Assembly (NCBI RefSeq): GCF_900105325.1
Contig: NZ_FNSU01000001.1
Location: 372,001-436,000 of the forward strand
Direction of reading: 5' to 3'
Origin: Pseudomonas marginalis
Lineage (GTDB): Bacteria; Pseudomonadota; Gammaproteobacteria; Pseudomonadales; Pseudomonadaceae
Length of the DNA: 64,000 nt
Numbering within the stretch: position 1 is the first letter of the stretch; each line of letters begins with the position of its first letter. The translations under genes were made by a program, and so were the position numbers. Below the pieces are notes generated by a model. It made no database searches. It was not told the origin of the DNA and saw only the letters and a list, made by a program, of their open reading frames with translations. Of the stretch, positions 51,184 to 60,547 are shown piece by piece.

Positions 51184-52512
51184 TTAGAACACGTTGATCG
51201 GGTAGTCGACGATCACCCGGTATTCATCCACATCCCGGTCTACCGCCGAGTAGCCATGACTGCCGCGATTGGTCGCCCATTGCAGGCGCACGGCCAAATC
51301 CTTGGCCTTGCCACCCTGCACCACATACTTCAAATCGATATCCCGTTCCCAGTGCTTGGCGTCCTTGCCGTCAGCGCTGTACCAGGCACTGTAGCCACGG
51401 CTTTGCGGGTCGACTTTTGTCAGATCGGTCTTACCGCTGATGTAGGACACCGCCGAGGTAAGGCCAGGCATGCCGAGGCCCGCGAAGTCGTAGGCGTACT
51501 TGAGCTTCCATGAGCGCTCATTGGGGCCGTTGAAGTCCGAGTATTGCTGAGAGTTGTCCAGGTACACGCTGTCGCCCTGGCTGATGTAGTCGAACGGCGT
51601 GTTGCCGTTGACCCGCTGGTAGGCGGCGGTGACGCTGTGGTGACCCACGCCGACGGTGAGGTGCAGGCTGTAGGTGTTGTTGTCGATATCCCCGAGCAGC
51701 GACTGGCCGGTGTCCTGGGTGTGGTAGTAGTGCAGGCCCGGGTTGAGGCTGACCAGGTCGTTCAGCGCGTAGGTGTAGTCCAGGTCGTAGTAGTACTGGT
51801 GCCACACGTCCTTGAGTTCGGAAGCGTACAGGTTGCTGGTCACTCCCGGGATGCCGCTGAACGACACGCCCGCCCAATTCATGTGCTGGCTGTCAGCGTT
51901 GCTCGGCAATGCGCCATAGCTGGTGCCGATGCGTCGGTGGCCGCTCTGGTTGTAGAGCTTGGTGAAGCTGGCCTGGCCGCCTTCGAGCATCCAGCCGTCG
52001 AAACTGTGGTTGCTCAGGCTCACGCCACGGAAAGTCTGCGGCAGCATGCGCGTCATGCCGCCGGCGATCACCGGGTTGTTGAGGAACAGGTCGCCGGCCT
52101 TCAACTCGGTATCGAAGGCGCGCATCTTCAAGGTGCCCCCTGCGGTGGAAAACGAACCGGGCGCTTTGCCGCTGCCGTCAGTGCTGCCGTAGGGAAGGAT
52201 GCTGGAACCGTCGGTGCCGCCACCGCCGTCGAGCTTGAGGCCGAGCATGGCGTGGGCGTCCAGGCCGAAGCCGACGGTGCCCTGTGTGTAGCCGGATTCG
52301 AAGGTGCCTATAAAACCCTGGCCCCATTCCTTGCTGTCATCGGTGTGGATGTCGCGACGGTCGCGGTTCATGTAGTAGTTGCGGGTGTTGATGTTGAGGT
52401 GCGAGCCTTCGACGAATCCGTCGGCGGGGGTGGTGTCTGCCGCGTGGGCAAGGGGAACGATCGTTGCTGCAATCGCGAGGAATAACGGGGTGAACGTCAG
52501 CGAGTTCTTCAC
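51184..52512 (-). CDS. OprD-family outer-membrane porin
   Basis: A 442-residue substrate-selective porin. GTG start at 52512 with AGGAG eight bases upstream; signal peptide ending PLAHA. The mature start has GFVEGSHLNINTRNYYMNRD, the OprD signature, followed by alternating aromatic strands and a terminal Phe (DYPINVF). Relatives take up basic amino acids, dipeptides or aromatic acids; the substrate cannot be assigned. Confidence 0.9.
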   Translation of the reverse strand: MKNSLTFTPLFLAIAATIVPLAHAADTTPADGFVEGSHLNINTRNYYMNRDRRDIHTDDSKEWGQGFIGTFESGYTQGTVGFGLDAHAMLGLKLDGGGGTDGSSILPYGSTDGSGKAPGSFSTAGGTLKMRAFDTELKAGDLFLNNPVIAGGMTRMLPQTFRGVSLSNHSFDGWMLEGGQASFTKLYNQSGHRRIGTSYGALPSNADSQHMNWAGVSFSGIPGVTSNLYASELKDVWHQYYYDLDYTYALNDLVSLNPGLHYYHTQDTGQSLLGDIDNNTYSLHLTVGVGHHSVTAAYQRVNGNTPFDYISQGDSVYLDNSQQYSDFNGPNERSWKLKYAYDFAGLGMPGLTSAVSYISGKTDLTKVDPQSRGYSAWYSADGKDAKHWERDIDLKYVVQGGKAKDLAVRLQWATNRGSHGYSAVDRDVDEYRVIVDYPINVF

Positions 52513-52581
52513 CGGTGGAGCTCCTTTGGTCAATCGAAAACGGCCAGTGTCGTGGGGGTGTGCCTGGCCTTTTTTTAGCGC

Positions 52582-52610
52582 AAAAAAAAGCCGCTGAAGT
52601 CAGCGGCTTT
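52582..52610 (-). terminator. rho-independent terminator of the efflux/two-component operon
   Basis: On the minus strand AAAGCCGCTGA-CT-TCAGCGGCTTT is followed by a run of Ts, downstream of the sensor kinase gene and before the porin gene. Confidence 0.87.
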
Positions 52611-52751
52611 AAGACAGATTCCCAGTGTAGAGCCCTGGAAATAAGTCGAGGGAAATTCGGGTAAGCGGGTCAGCTGTCTTTGCCGTCGCGCTCATCGATG
52701 CGTCAAAGTAACGCAGGCGAGCGCTGCGATACAGAGTGTAACAAGATAATG

Positions 52752-52774
52752 ACTGTTGCCAAAACAGCAACAGT
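52752..52774 (-). other. hairpin just after the sensor kinase gene
   Basis: A perfect 8-bp stem ACTGTTGC / GCAACAGT with a 7-base loop, 25 bases past the kinase stop codon. There is no T-run; it may protect the mRNA 3' end or be a weak terminator. Confidence 0.4.
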
Positions 52775-52799
52775 GATGCTGGGGCCATGGGGGAGATGT

Positions 52800-54164
52800 C
52801 TAGACCGGCAGAGTGATGCCAAAGGTATTGCCGCTGACATCGCTGCGCACGAACACATCACCGCCGTGCATCAAGGCAATCGCCTTGACGATGGCCAGCC
52901 CCAAACCGTGATTCGCCCCGCTGTTACTGCGCGACGCATCCACTCGATAGAAACGTTCGAACAGCCGGGGCAGGTGTTCGCTGGCAATCACATCGCCAGG
53001 GTTGGTCACGCCGATGGCTACCTGATGCTCCAGCACGTCGATGTTCACGTCGATCACCTGCCCGGGCGCGGTGTGCTGCACCGCATTGCTCAGCAGGTTG
53101 ATCAGCGCGCGGCGCAGGTGGGCTTTTTCGATCTGTACCTGGGCGTCGCCGTGGACCTGCACCCGGACCTGGGCGTCTTCGAGGATGAAGTCCAGGTAGT
53201 CGAGGGTGGTGGCTACCTCGTCGGCCAATGAGCTTTCAATCAGCTTGGTGGCCTTGCTGCCCTGGTCGGCGCTGGCGAGGAACAGCATGTCGTTGATGAT
53301 CGAGCGCAGGCGTTCCAATTCCTCGAGGTTGGATTGCAGCACCTCGAAATAATGCTCGGCCGAACGCCCGCGCGTCAGGGCGACCTGGGTCTGGCCGATC
53401 AGGTTGGTGAGCGGTGAGCGCAGTTCGTGGGCGACGTCGGCGTTGAACGACTCCAGGCGCGAGTAGGCCTGTTCCACGCGGTCCAGCGTGGAGTTGAACG
53501 AGTTGACGAACTGGCTCAGCTCCGGCGGCAGCGGTGACAGTTGCAGGCGCCCGGAGAGCTTCGGCGGCGCCAGCTTCTGTGCTTCATCCGAGAGTTTGCC
53601 CAGCGGCTTGAGGCCAATGCGCGACACCCAGAACCCCAGCAGCGCCGCCAGCGCCACGCCGACCAGCGCCAGGCTGACCAGTGCCACCAGCAGATGGTGC
53701 TGGGTCGCGCGGAAGTTCTCAGTGTCGATGGCGATCATGAAACGCAGCGGCGGGCGTTGGTCCTTGGCCGGGAACTGGCTCACCAGCACTTTGAACGGGT
53801 ATTCGCGCCCCGGCAGGTGCAGGTCGCGCTTGCCCGTCGGGCCTTCGGCGAAGGTGCGGATCCGCGCATCGGGGTTGCCGTACTCGTAGTTCGGATCGCT
53901 GCTGACGACCCAGAAGCGGATACGCTTGTCTTCCTCACCCAATAATTTGAGCTTGGCTTGAATCTTCACCCAATGGTCCGGCGTGCCGAAGCGGTTCACA
54001 GAGGATTCCAACACGCTGTAGCGCGCATCCAGCTCCGCCCCTGGCAGCAAGCCCAGGCTGCGATCCACCTGCTGATACAGCGCGCCGCCGATCAACAGGA
54101 ATATCAGCGCCGCCACCAGGGTGAACATGCTGCTGAGGCGCAGCGCAATGGAATTAGCCGACAC
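52800..54164 (-). CDS. sensor histidine kinase (CusS/IrlS type)
   Basis: A 454-residue membrane kinase. It has two spans (about residues 8-30 and 165-187) around a periplasmic sensor domain, then HAMP, the H-box VAHELRSPLTNLIG, N-box LINLLSNAVQHT and G-box GANHGLGLAIVKAI, all intact. GTG start at 54164, overlapping the response-regulator gene by 11 bases, with GGAG seven bases upstream. Its position in an efflux operon suggests it senses a pump substrate or metal; the ligand is unknown. Confidence 0.88.
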   Translation of the reverse strand: MSANSIALRLSSMFTLVAALIFLLIGGALYQQVDRSLGLLPGAELDARYSVLESSVNRFGTPDHWVKIQAKLKLLGEEDKRIRFWVVSSDPNYEYGNPDARIRTFAEGPTGKRDLHLPGREYPFKVLVSQFPAKDQRPPLRFMIAIDTENFRATQHHLLVALVSLALVGVALAALLGFWVSRIGLKPLGKLSDEAQKLAPPKLSGRLQLSPLPPELSQFVNSFNSTLDRVEQAYSRLESFNADVAHELRSPLTNLIGQTQVALTRGRSAEHYFEVLQSNLEELERLRSIINDMLFLASADQGSKATKLIESSLADEVATTLDYLDFILEDAQVRVQVHGDAQVQIEKAHLRRALINLLSNAVQHTAPGQVIDVNIDVLEHQVAIGVTNPGDVIASEHLPRLFERFYRVDASRSNSGANHGLGLAIVKAIALMHGGDVFVRSDVSGNTFGITLPV

Positions 54165-54831
54165 TGCGATTCTCCAGCACATAACCCATGCCGCGAATGG
54201 TGTGCAGCAGCTTGTGTTCGAACGGCCCGTCAAGCTTGGCGCGCAGGCGCTTGATCGCCACTTCCACGACGTTGGCGTCACTGTCGAAATTGATGTCCCA
54301 GACCATTTCTGCAATCGAGGTCTTGGAGAGGATCTCGCCCTGGCGCCGCGCCAATACGCTGAGCAGCGAGAACTCCTTGGCGGTCAGGTCCAGGCGCACA
54401 CCATTGCGGCTGGCCTTGCGGCTGATCAGGTCGATCCACAGGTCGGCAACGGTCACTTGCACCGGCTCGTGGCCGCCGCTGCGGCGGGTCAGGGCTTGCA
54501 GGCGCGCCACCAGTTCGAGGAAGGAAAACGGTTTGCCAAGATAATCGTCGGCGCCTTCGCGCAGGCCGCGGATACGGTCTTCCACGCGCTCGCGGGCGGT
54601 CAGCATGATCACCGGTGTCTGTTTGCGCGCACGCAACGCCCTCAGCACGCCAAAGCCATCGAGGCCGGGCAGCATCACGTCGAGCACGATCACCGCGTAA
54701 TCGTTCTCCAGCGCCAGGTGCAGGCCCTCGACGCCCTCGCGCGCCACATCGACGGCGTAGCCTTGCTCCGTCAGGCCTCGGTGCAGGTAATCGGCGGTTT
54801 TTTCTTCATCTTCAACAATCAGTACGCGCAT
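54154..54831 (-). CDS. OmpR-family response regulator (CusR/IrlR type)
   Basis: A 225-residue regulator. The receiver domain begins MRVLIVEDEEKTADYLHRGL with the phospho-acceptor Asp51 in VLDVMLPGLDG, Thr/Lys in MLTARER and GKPF. The C-terminal winged helix is of OmpR type (LTAKEFSLLSVLARRQGEIL through LLHTIRGMGYVL). It lies 31 bases after the RND pump gene and is followed by the overlapping kinase gene, so the operon probably controls itself. Confidence 0.92.
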   Translation of the reverse strand: MRVLIVEDEEKTADYLHRGLTEQGYAVDVAREGVEGLHLALENDYAVIVLDVMLPGLDGFGVLRALRARKQTPVIMLTARERVEDRIRGLREGADDYLGKPFSFLELVARLQALTRRSGGHEPVQVTVADLWIDLISRKASRNGVRLDLTAKEFSLLSVLARRQGEILSKTSIAEMVWDINFDSDANVVEVAIKRLRAKLDGPFEHKLLHTIRGMGYVLENRSVG

Positions 54832-54862
54832 GAGCCTTTTGCTCCAGGGCGGTGCCTTGGCC

Positions 54863-57800
54863 TCAGTGTGTGGTCGCCAGCTCGGCACCTGGCTTGGGCC
54901 GGTGGAAAAATTTCTCAAGGTACAAGTATATGACCGGTGTGGTGAACAGCGTCAGCGCCTGGCTCACCAGCAAGCCGCCGACCACCGCGATGCCCAGGGG
55001 CTGGCGCATTTCCGCGCCAGGGCCAGCGCCGAGCATCAACGGTACCGCGCCCAGCAGAGCGGCGAGGGTGGTCATGATGATCGGCCGGAACCGCGTGATG
55101 CAGGCTTCATAGATTGCCTCTTCCGGCGGCAGCCCGCGTACCCGCTGGGCGTCCAGGGCGAAGTCGATCATCAGGATGCCGTTCTTCTTCACGATGCCGA
55201 TCAGCAGCACCAGGCCGATCAGCGCCATGATCGAAAAGTCCTGGCCCATCAGCGACAGCATGATCAGCGCGCCCAGCCCCGCCGAGGGCAAGGTGGAGAT
55301 AATCGTCAGCGGGTGCACGAAGCTCTCATACAACACACCCAGAATGATGTAGACAGCCACCAGCGCCGCGAGGATCAGCCAGGGCTGGCTGGCCAGCGAA
55401 CTCTGGAACGCCTGGGCCGCGCCCTGGAAGTTGCCGATGATGGTGGTTGGCATGCCGATTTCATTCTTGGCCTGGTTGAGCATGATCACCGCGTCACCCA
55501 GCGCCACACCGGGTGCCAGGTTGAACGACAGGTTGGCGGCGGGGAACATGCCGTCATGGCTGATGGACAAGGGCCCCACGGTCGGCGCGTCGACCTTGGC
55601 CACTGCCGACAACGGCACCATCTCATTGGTCAGTGGCGAGCGCAGGTAGAAGTAGTTCAGGCTTTCGGCCTTGCCGCGCTGTTGACTGTCCAGCTCCAGC
55701 ACCACCTGGTATTGGTTGATCTCGGTCTGGAACTCGTTGATCTGGCGCTGGCCGAAGGCGTCGTAGAGCGCCTGGTCGACATCGGTGGCGGTCAGCCCAA
55801 AGCGCGCGGCGGCCTGGCGGTCGATGCTGATATGGGTGATGCTGCCGCCCAGTTGCAGATCGTTGGACAGGTCGCGAAACGCCGGGTTGGCGCGCAGTTT
55901 TTCGGTCAGGCGCTGGGTCCAGGTGTTGAGTGTCGGGCCATCGTTGCTCTTGAGTACGTACTGGTACTGGGCGCGGCTGGGGCCGGAGCTGAGGTTGATG
56001 TCCTGCCCCGCGCGCAGGTACAGCACGATGCCCGGCACTTTCGCCAGCTTGGGCCGGATGCGGTCGATGAACTGGCTGGCGGACACGTCGCGATCACCGC
56101 GGTCTTTCAAGGCGATCCAGAAGCGCCCGTTGGCGATGGTCTGGTTGCTGCCGGTCACGCCCACCGAGTGGGAAAACGCCTGCACCGCCGGGTCATCCTT
56201 GACGATCTCAGCCAGGGCCTTGTGCTTGGCGACCATGTCCGGGTATGACACATCGGCCGCCGCTTCGCTGGTGCCGAGCACAAAACCGGTGTCCTGTACC
56301 GGAAAGAAGCCCTTGGGGATAAACACGTAGCCGGCCACGGCCAGGGCCAGGGTCACCACGAATAGCGCGGCCATGCTGCGCTGATGGGCCAGCGCGCGGC
56401 GCAGGTTGCGCGCATAGCCGGCCAGCAGGCGTTCGCTGAAGCCGGGTTTGTCGTGGGCCGGATGGGTCGGGGCGTGCATGAACAGCGCGGCCAATGTCGG
56501 TGCCAGGGTCAAGGAGACCACCACCGAAATCAGGATGGTCGAAGTGGCCGTCAGCGCGAATTCCTTGAACAGCCGTCCGACCACACCGCCCATGAACAGC
56601 AGCGGAATAAACGCCGCCACCAGCGAGAAGCTGATGGACACCACGGTAAAGCCAATCTCGCCGGCGCCCTTGATCGCCGCTTCGCGCTTGTCGAGCCCGG
56701 CTTCGAGGTGGCGGTGAATGTTTTCCACCACCACGATGGCATCGTCGACCACAAAGCCCACGGCGATCACGATCGCCACCAGGGTCAGGTTGTTCAGGCT
56801 GAAGCCCATCAGGTACATCAGGGCAAAACTGGCGACCAGCGACACGCCGAGCACGCTGGACACAATCAGCGTCGCCGACAACTGGCGCAGGAACAGCGCC
56901 ATCACCGCCACCACCAGCAGGATGGCGATCAGCAGGGTGACTTCCACTTCATGCAGGGACGCGCGGATGGTCTTGGTGCGGTCAGACAATACGCTGACCT
57001 GCACCGAGGCCGGCAGCATGCCTTGCAGGCGCGGCAGTTCGGCCTGGATGCGGTCTACGGTCTCGACAATGTTGGCGCCGGGCTGGCGCGAGATCACCAG
57101 ATTGACGCCCGGCGTGTCGCCGGACCAGGCCTGCACGTAGGCGTTTTCCGAACCGTTGATGACTTTGGCGATATCGCGCAGTTGAACGGGGGCGCCATCC
57201 TTGTAGGACACGATCAGTTGGGCGTAGTCCTCCGGGTGAAACAGTTGGTCGTTGGTCGACAGGGTCGACACGCTGTTCTCGCCGTAGATCGCACCCTTGG
57301 CCAGGTTGAGGCTCGATTGCTGGATGGCCAGGCGGATATCGGCCAGGGTCAGGCCGATGGCCGCGAGTTTGTCGGGGGAAGCCTGCACGCGGATCGCCGG
57401 GCGCTGCTGGCCGGTAATGTTGATCTGGCCGACGCCGTCGATCTGGCTGATCTGCCGCGCCAGCAGGGTTTCCACATAGTCGCTCAACTCGGTGCTGGGC
57501 ATGCTGTCGGAGCTGACACTGAGGATCAGCACCGGGCTGTCCGCCGGGTTGACCTTCTTCCAGGTGGGCAGGCTCGGCATGTCGCTGGGCAGCTTGCCGG
57601 ATGCGGTGTTGATCGCTGCCTGCACTTCCTGCGCGGCGGTGTCGATGCTCTTGTCGAGGGTGAATTGCAGGGTCAACAGGCTTGAGCCCAAGGCACTGCT
57701 GGAGGTCATCTGGGTCATGCCGGGAATGGCACTGAACTGCACTTCCAGCGGCGTCGCCACCGAGGAGGCCATGGTGTCCGGGCTGGCGCCAGGCAGTTGT

Positions 57801-57958
57801 GCCGTGACCTGGATCGTCGGAAATTCCGCCTCCGGCAGTGGCGCGATGGCCAGGCGCGGGAAGGCAATGATCCCGAGCAGCACCAGGGCAAACGTCAGCA
57901 GCAGGGTGGCGACCGGGTGGTCGACGCACCAGGCCGAGGGCGACCGGCTGCCGTTCAT
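54863..57958 (-). CDS. RND multidrug efflux transporter (MdtC/MuxC-like)
   Basis: A 1031-residue inner-membrane proton-driven pump subunit of the HAE-1 family. It has twelve predicted spans, two large periplasmic loops, and the repeated RND signatures (GFVVDDAIVVVENIHRHLEA with its Asp pair in TM4; LIGIVKKNGILMIDFA near residue 910). Closest in style to MdtB/MdtC and MuxB/MuxC. It overlaps the adaptor gene by four bases (ATGA). Only one RND gene is present where MdtABC/MuxABC have two, and no outer-membrane channel gene is here, so the channel must be encoded elsewhere. Confidence 0.92.
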   Translation of the reverse strand: MNGSRSPSAWCVDHPVATLLLTFALVLLGIIAFPRLAIAPLPEAEFPTIQVTAQLPGASPDTMASSVATPLEVQFSAIPGMTQMTSSSALGSSLLTLQFTLDKSIDTAAQEVQAAINTASGKLPSDMPSLPTWKKVNPADSPVLILSVSSDSMPSTELSDYVETLLARQISQIDGVGQINITGQQRPAIRVQASPDKLAAIGLTLADIRLAIQQSSLNLAKGAIYGENSVSTLSTNDQLFHPEDYAQLIVSYKDGAPVQLRDIAKVINGSENAYVQAWSGDTPGVNLVISRQPGANIVETVDRIQAELPRLQGMLPASVQVSVLSDRTKTIRASLHEVEVTLLIAILLVVAVMALFLRQLSATLIVSSVLGVSLVASFALMYLMGFSLNNLTLVAIVIAVGFVVDDAIVVVENIHRHLEAGLDKREAAIKGAGEIGFTVVSISFSLVAAFIPLLFMGGVVGRLFKEFALTATSTILISVVVSLTLAPTLAALFMHAPTHPAHDKPGFSERLLAGYARNLRRALAHQRSMAALFVVTLALAVAGYVFIPKGFFPVQDTGFVLGTSEAAADVSYPDMVAKHKALAEIVKDDPAVQAFSHSVGVTGSNQTIANGRFWIALKDRGDRDVSASQFIDRIRPKLAKVPGIVLYLRAGQDINLSSGPSRAQYQYVLKSNDGPTLNTWTQRLTEKLRANPAFRDLSNDLQLGGSITHISIDRQAAARFGLTATDVDQALYDAFGQRQINEFQTEINQYQVVLELDSQQRGKAESLNYFYLRSPLTNEMVPLSAVAKVDAPTVGPLSISHDGMFPAANLSFNLAPGVALGDAVIMLNQAKNEIGMPTTIIGNFQGAAQAFQSSLASQPWLILAALVAVYIILGVLYESFVHPLTIISTLPSAGLGALIMLSLMGQDFSIMALIGLVLLIGIVKKNGILMIDFALDAQRVRGLPPEEAIYEACITRFRPIIMTTLAALLGAVPLMLGAGPGAEMRQPLGIAVVGGLLVSQALTLFTTPVIYLYLEKFFHRPKPGAELATTH

Positions 57959-59121
57959 GGCTGCACCTTGGCGTCGACGGTCTGGATCACCTGCGGTGGC
58001 TCCTTGAGCACCTCCACCTGGGCACCGGCCTTGAGCCGCGACTGGCCATCACTGACCAGTACATCACCGGCCTGCACGCCCTTGATAATGTTGACGTCGC
58101 TGTTCTGATAGGTGACTTGCACCGGCACCACATCGACCTTGTCACCGTTGACCCGGTACACGAAGTGCGAATCCAGGCCGCGTTGCACCACGGTCGGCGG
58201 CACCACCAAGGCATTTTTGTCGAGGGCGGTCTGGATCTTGATGGTCACCAGTTGCCCCGGCCACAGGCGTTGCGAGGCATTGTTGAACTCGGCCTTGGCG
58301 CGCAGGGTACCGGTGGTGGAGCTGATCTGGTTATCGATCAGGCTCAAGTGGCCTTCGCCGAGCAGGTCTCCGGTCTGGCCGTCGGTGTCGGCACCCAGGT
58401 AGGCGTCGACGCTGGCCTTGGCAGGCGCTGCGATCAGGCCTTGCAGGGTCGGCAGCATCTGTTGCGGCAAAGAGAACTCAACGGCAATCGGGTCGATCTG
58501 GGTCACGGAGAACAGGCCCTGGGTATCGCTGGTGCGCAGGAAGTTGCCTTCATCCACATTGCGAATACCGACGCGGCCACTGACCGGTGAGCGAATCTGG
58601 GTGTAGGACAGCTGGACCTGGGCTGCATCGATGTTGGCCTGGTTACCTTGGACGGTGGCCTTGAGTTGGTTGACCAGGGCTTGTTGCTGGTCGTAGGTCT
58701 GCTTGGACACGCCGTCGTCGACGCTCAATTCCTTGTAGCGCTTGAGGTTGACCAGCGCCACCTGCAACTGCGCCTGGCTCTCGCCCAGTTGCGCCCTGGC
58801 CTGGTCGAGGCTGGCGCGGATCGAGCGATCATCGATTCTGGCCAGCAAGTCGCCGGCCTTGACCCACTGGCCTTCCTTGACCGGCAATTGGGTGAGAATG
58901 CCGTCGACCTGCGGGCGAATGACCACACTGTGCAGGGACAGCACCGTGCCGATGCCGCTGACAAAGCGTGGAATGTCCTGCTGCGCTACGCTCACCACCC
59001 GCACCGGGATCGCGGTGGGTGCCGTCAGTCTGGCCTTGGCTGGCCGGGTCAGCGCCCAGGCTGCAACCGCCACGACCACGAGTACACCCACGATCAGGGC
59101 AGTTTTTCGTTGAATGTGCAT
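57955..59121 (-). CDS. RND efflux periplasmic adaptor subunit (MdtA/MuxA-like)
   Basis: A 388-residue membrane-fusion protein with one N-terminal membrane anchor (residues 9-24). A lipoyl half-motif follows (VVIRPQVDGILTQLPVKEGQ), then a coiled-coil hairpin rich in Gln/Ala/Leu (residues 100-160), the second lipoyl half with QIRSPVSGRVGIRNVDEGNF, and beta-barrel and membrane-proximal domains. First gene of the four-gene efflux operon. The promoter lies in the 213-bp gap shared with the divergent small gene at 59335. Confidence 0.92.
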   Translation of the reverse strand: MHIQRKTALIVGVLVVVAVAAWALTRPAKARLTAPTAIPVRVVSVAQQDIPRFVSGIGTVLSLHSVVIRPQVDGILTQLPVKEGQWVKAGDLLARIDDRSIRASLDQARAQLGESQAQLQVALVNLKRYKELSVDDGVSKQTYDQQQALVNQLKATVQGNQANIDAAQVQLSYTQIRSPVSGRVGIRNVDEGNFLRTSDTQGLFSVTQIDPIAVEFSLPQQMLPTLQGLIAAPAKASVDAYLGADTDGQTGDLLGEGHLSLIDNQISSTTGTLRAKAEFNNASQRLWPGQLVTIKIQTALDKNALVVPPTVVQRGLDSHFVYRVNGDKVDVVPVQVTYQNSDVNIIKGVQAGDVLVSDGQSRLKAGAQVEVLKEPPQVIQTVDAKVQP

Positions 59122-59334
59122 GGGTGAGGCGCCGGGGCAAAGGATGGGGAGAGTGAGCGGTCTTTATAGCCCTTCAACCCGGTCAGCACGGTGACGGCTA
59201 ACTGACAGCGCTGTCAGCAAACTCCGACCATTCGTACCGGTGGTGGTTAAAGATCTGAAGCTCGCAGGTATACTGCGCGCCAGTGTGGCCCGCAAGCCGG
59301 CCCCGCATCATTTTTTGCACGCCCCGGAGCTTTC

Positions 59335-59568
59335 ATGACTTCCCCGACACAACCCCCTGTTGAAGCGACCGACATCGTCGATCCGGCCAGCGCCGAAGGC
59401 GTTGAAAAAGCCGAGATCCCGGCGTTCAAGTTTCCGTTCAAGCCGGGTGAGTTGGCTGGGGCCAGGAATGCGGCCCAACCGTGGTACAAAAACGGCGCCA
59501 AGAACGGCCATACCAAGTCGCCAGGCATGGCACCGCCGGGTACTCGTCGTTCGATGGGTAAACGCTGA
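59335..59568 (+). CDS. small proline-rich hypothetical protein (77 aa)
   Basis: Unrecognised domain. The sequence is low in hydrophobic segments. The first half is acidic (EATDIVDPASAEGVEKAEIP), the second half basic and rich in Gly/Asn/Pro (FKFPFKPGELAGARNAAQPW), ending RRSMGKR, so it is probably soluble or partly disordered and may bind nucleic acid or a membrane surface; that is inference. GGAG lies six bases before the ATG. It resembles hypothetical proteins I recall from other pseudomonads. Confidence 0.65.
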   Translation: MTSPTQPPVEATDIVDPASAEGVEKAEIPAFKFPFKPGELAGARNAAQPWYKNGAKNGHTKSPGMAPPGTRRSMGKR

Positions 59569-59734
59569 GATTAACAAGTCGCACATCGTGTCGATTATTG
59601 CCTACAGCCTCTGCTGAAATTTCTGATTGTAGGCCTACGACCGTTTCTTGAAAGCTTGCACAGCCTTTGCTCTGCCCCTGTGATTTCAGGGGGAAGCAGG
59701 GCGATGCTGGTCTTTCCGGAAAAGGACGTCTCCC

Positions 59735-60517
59735 TTGGCTCTGATACACATCTGTGTAGTGTTTGCCCTGTTGCTTGCGGCGGATGTCTCTGCGGCCGAT
59801 GATCCACCGCTGCGTGAAATCCGTTTCGCCGTTGCTGCACAGTTCCCCCCGTTCCAGAGCCGCGACCCGCAAGGGCAGTTGGTCGGCTTGAATATCGAGT
59901 TGGGCAACGCCCTGTGCGTGCAGTTGAATGCACGCTGCATCTGGGTCGACCAGGTGCTTGCCGAAGATTTCATCTCCCTTGAAGCCAGGAAATTCGACGC
60001 GATCATGGGGATGGCGCCGACGTCGCAACGGCAACGCTGGGTGGGCTTCACCGATAACCTCTACCCCTTCACCACGCGCCTGGTGGCCCGTCGCATGTCC
60101 AACTTGCAGCCGCGGGTAAAGTCGCTCAAGGGCAAGCGTGTCGGCGTGTTGCTGGGAAGTAACCGTGAGGCTTTTGCCCGCTCGATGTGGGCGCCAAATG
60201 GCGTCATCGTCAAGAGCTTCTGGCTCAACAATGAATTAGTCAGCAGCCTTAAAGCCGGCGAGATTGATGCGACCCTGCAAGGCACGGTAGAAATTCGTGA
60301 AGCCTTGCTCGACACCGAAGACGGCCACGATTTCGACTTCGTCGGCCCTGCCATTTCGTCCGAGCTTTTGGGCGATGGTGTGGCCATCGCAGTGCGCAAA
60401 CCTGACACCGCATTGCGCAACGAACTCAACTGCGCCCTTGAACAACTGAAGCAGAGCGGCGAGTACCAGCGGATCATCCAGCCCTACCGCCTTGACGCCG
60501 TTCCTGCCGAGCACTGA
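59735..60517 (+). CDS. periplasmic solute-binding protein (family 3, amino-acid type)
   Basis: A 260-residue exported binding protein of the polar amino acid/PBP2 family. A signal peptide ends VSA-ADD. The mature part has IRFAVAAQFPPFQS, GQLVGLNIELGNALC, FDAIMGMAPTSQRQRWVGFT and KGKRVGVLLGS, the classic SBP_bac_3 blocks. TTG start at 59735 with AAGGA nine bases upstream; no ATG or GTG fits better. No ABC permease or ATPase gene is adjacent, so it may serve a distant transporter or act as a lone sensor. Confidence 0.83.
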   Translation: MALIHICVVFALLLAADVSAADDPPLREIRFAVAAQFPPFQSRDPQGQLVGLNIELGNALCVQLNARCIWVDQVLAEDFISLEARKFDAIMGMAPTSQRQRWVGFTDNLYPFTTRLVARRMSNLQPRVKSLKGKRVGVLLGSNREAFARSMWAPNGVIVKSFWLNNELVSSLKAGEIDATLQGTVEIREALLDTEDGHDFDFVGPAISSELLGDGVAIAVRKPDTALRNELNCALEQLKQSGEYQRIIQPYRLDAVPAEH

Positions 60518-60547
60518 TCGACCGCCGCACGAGGCGGCCTTTAAGGT

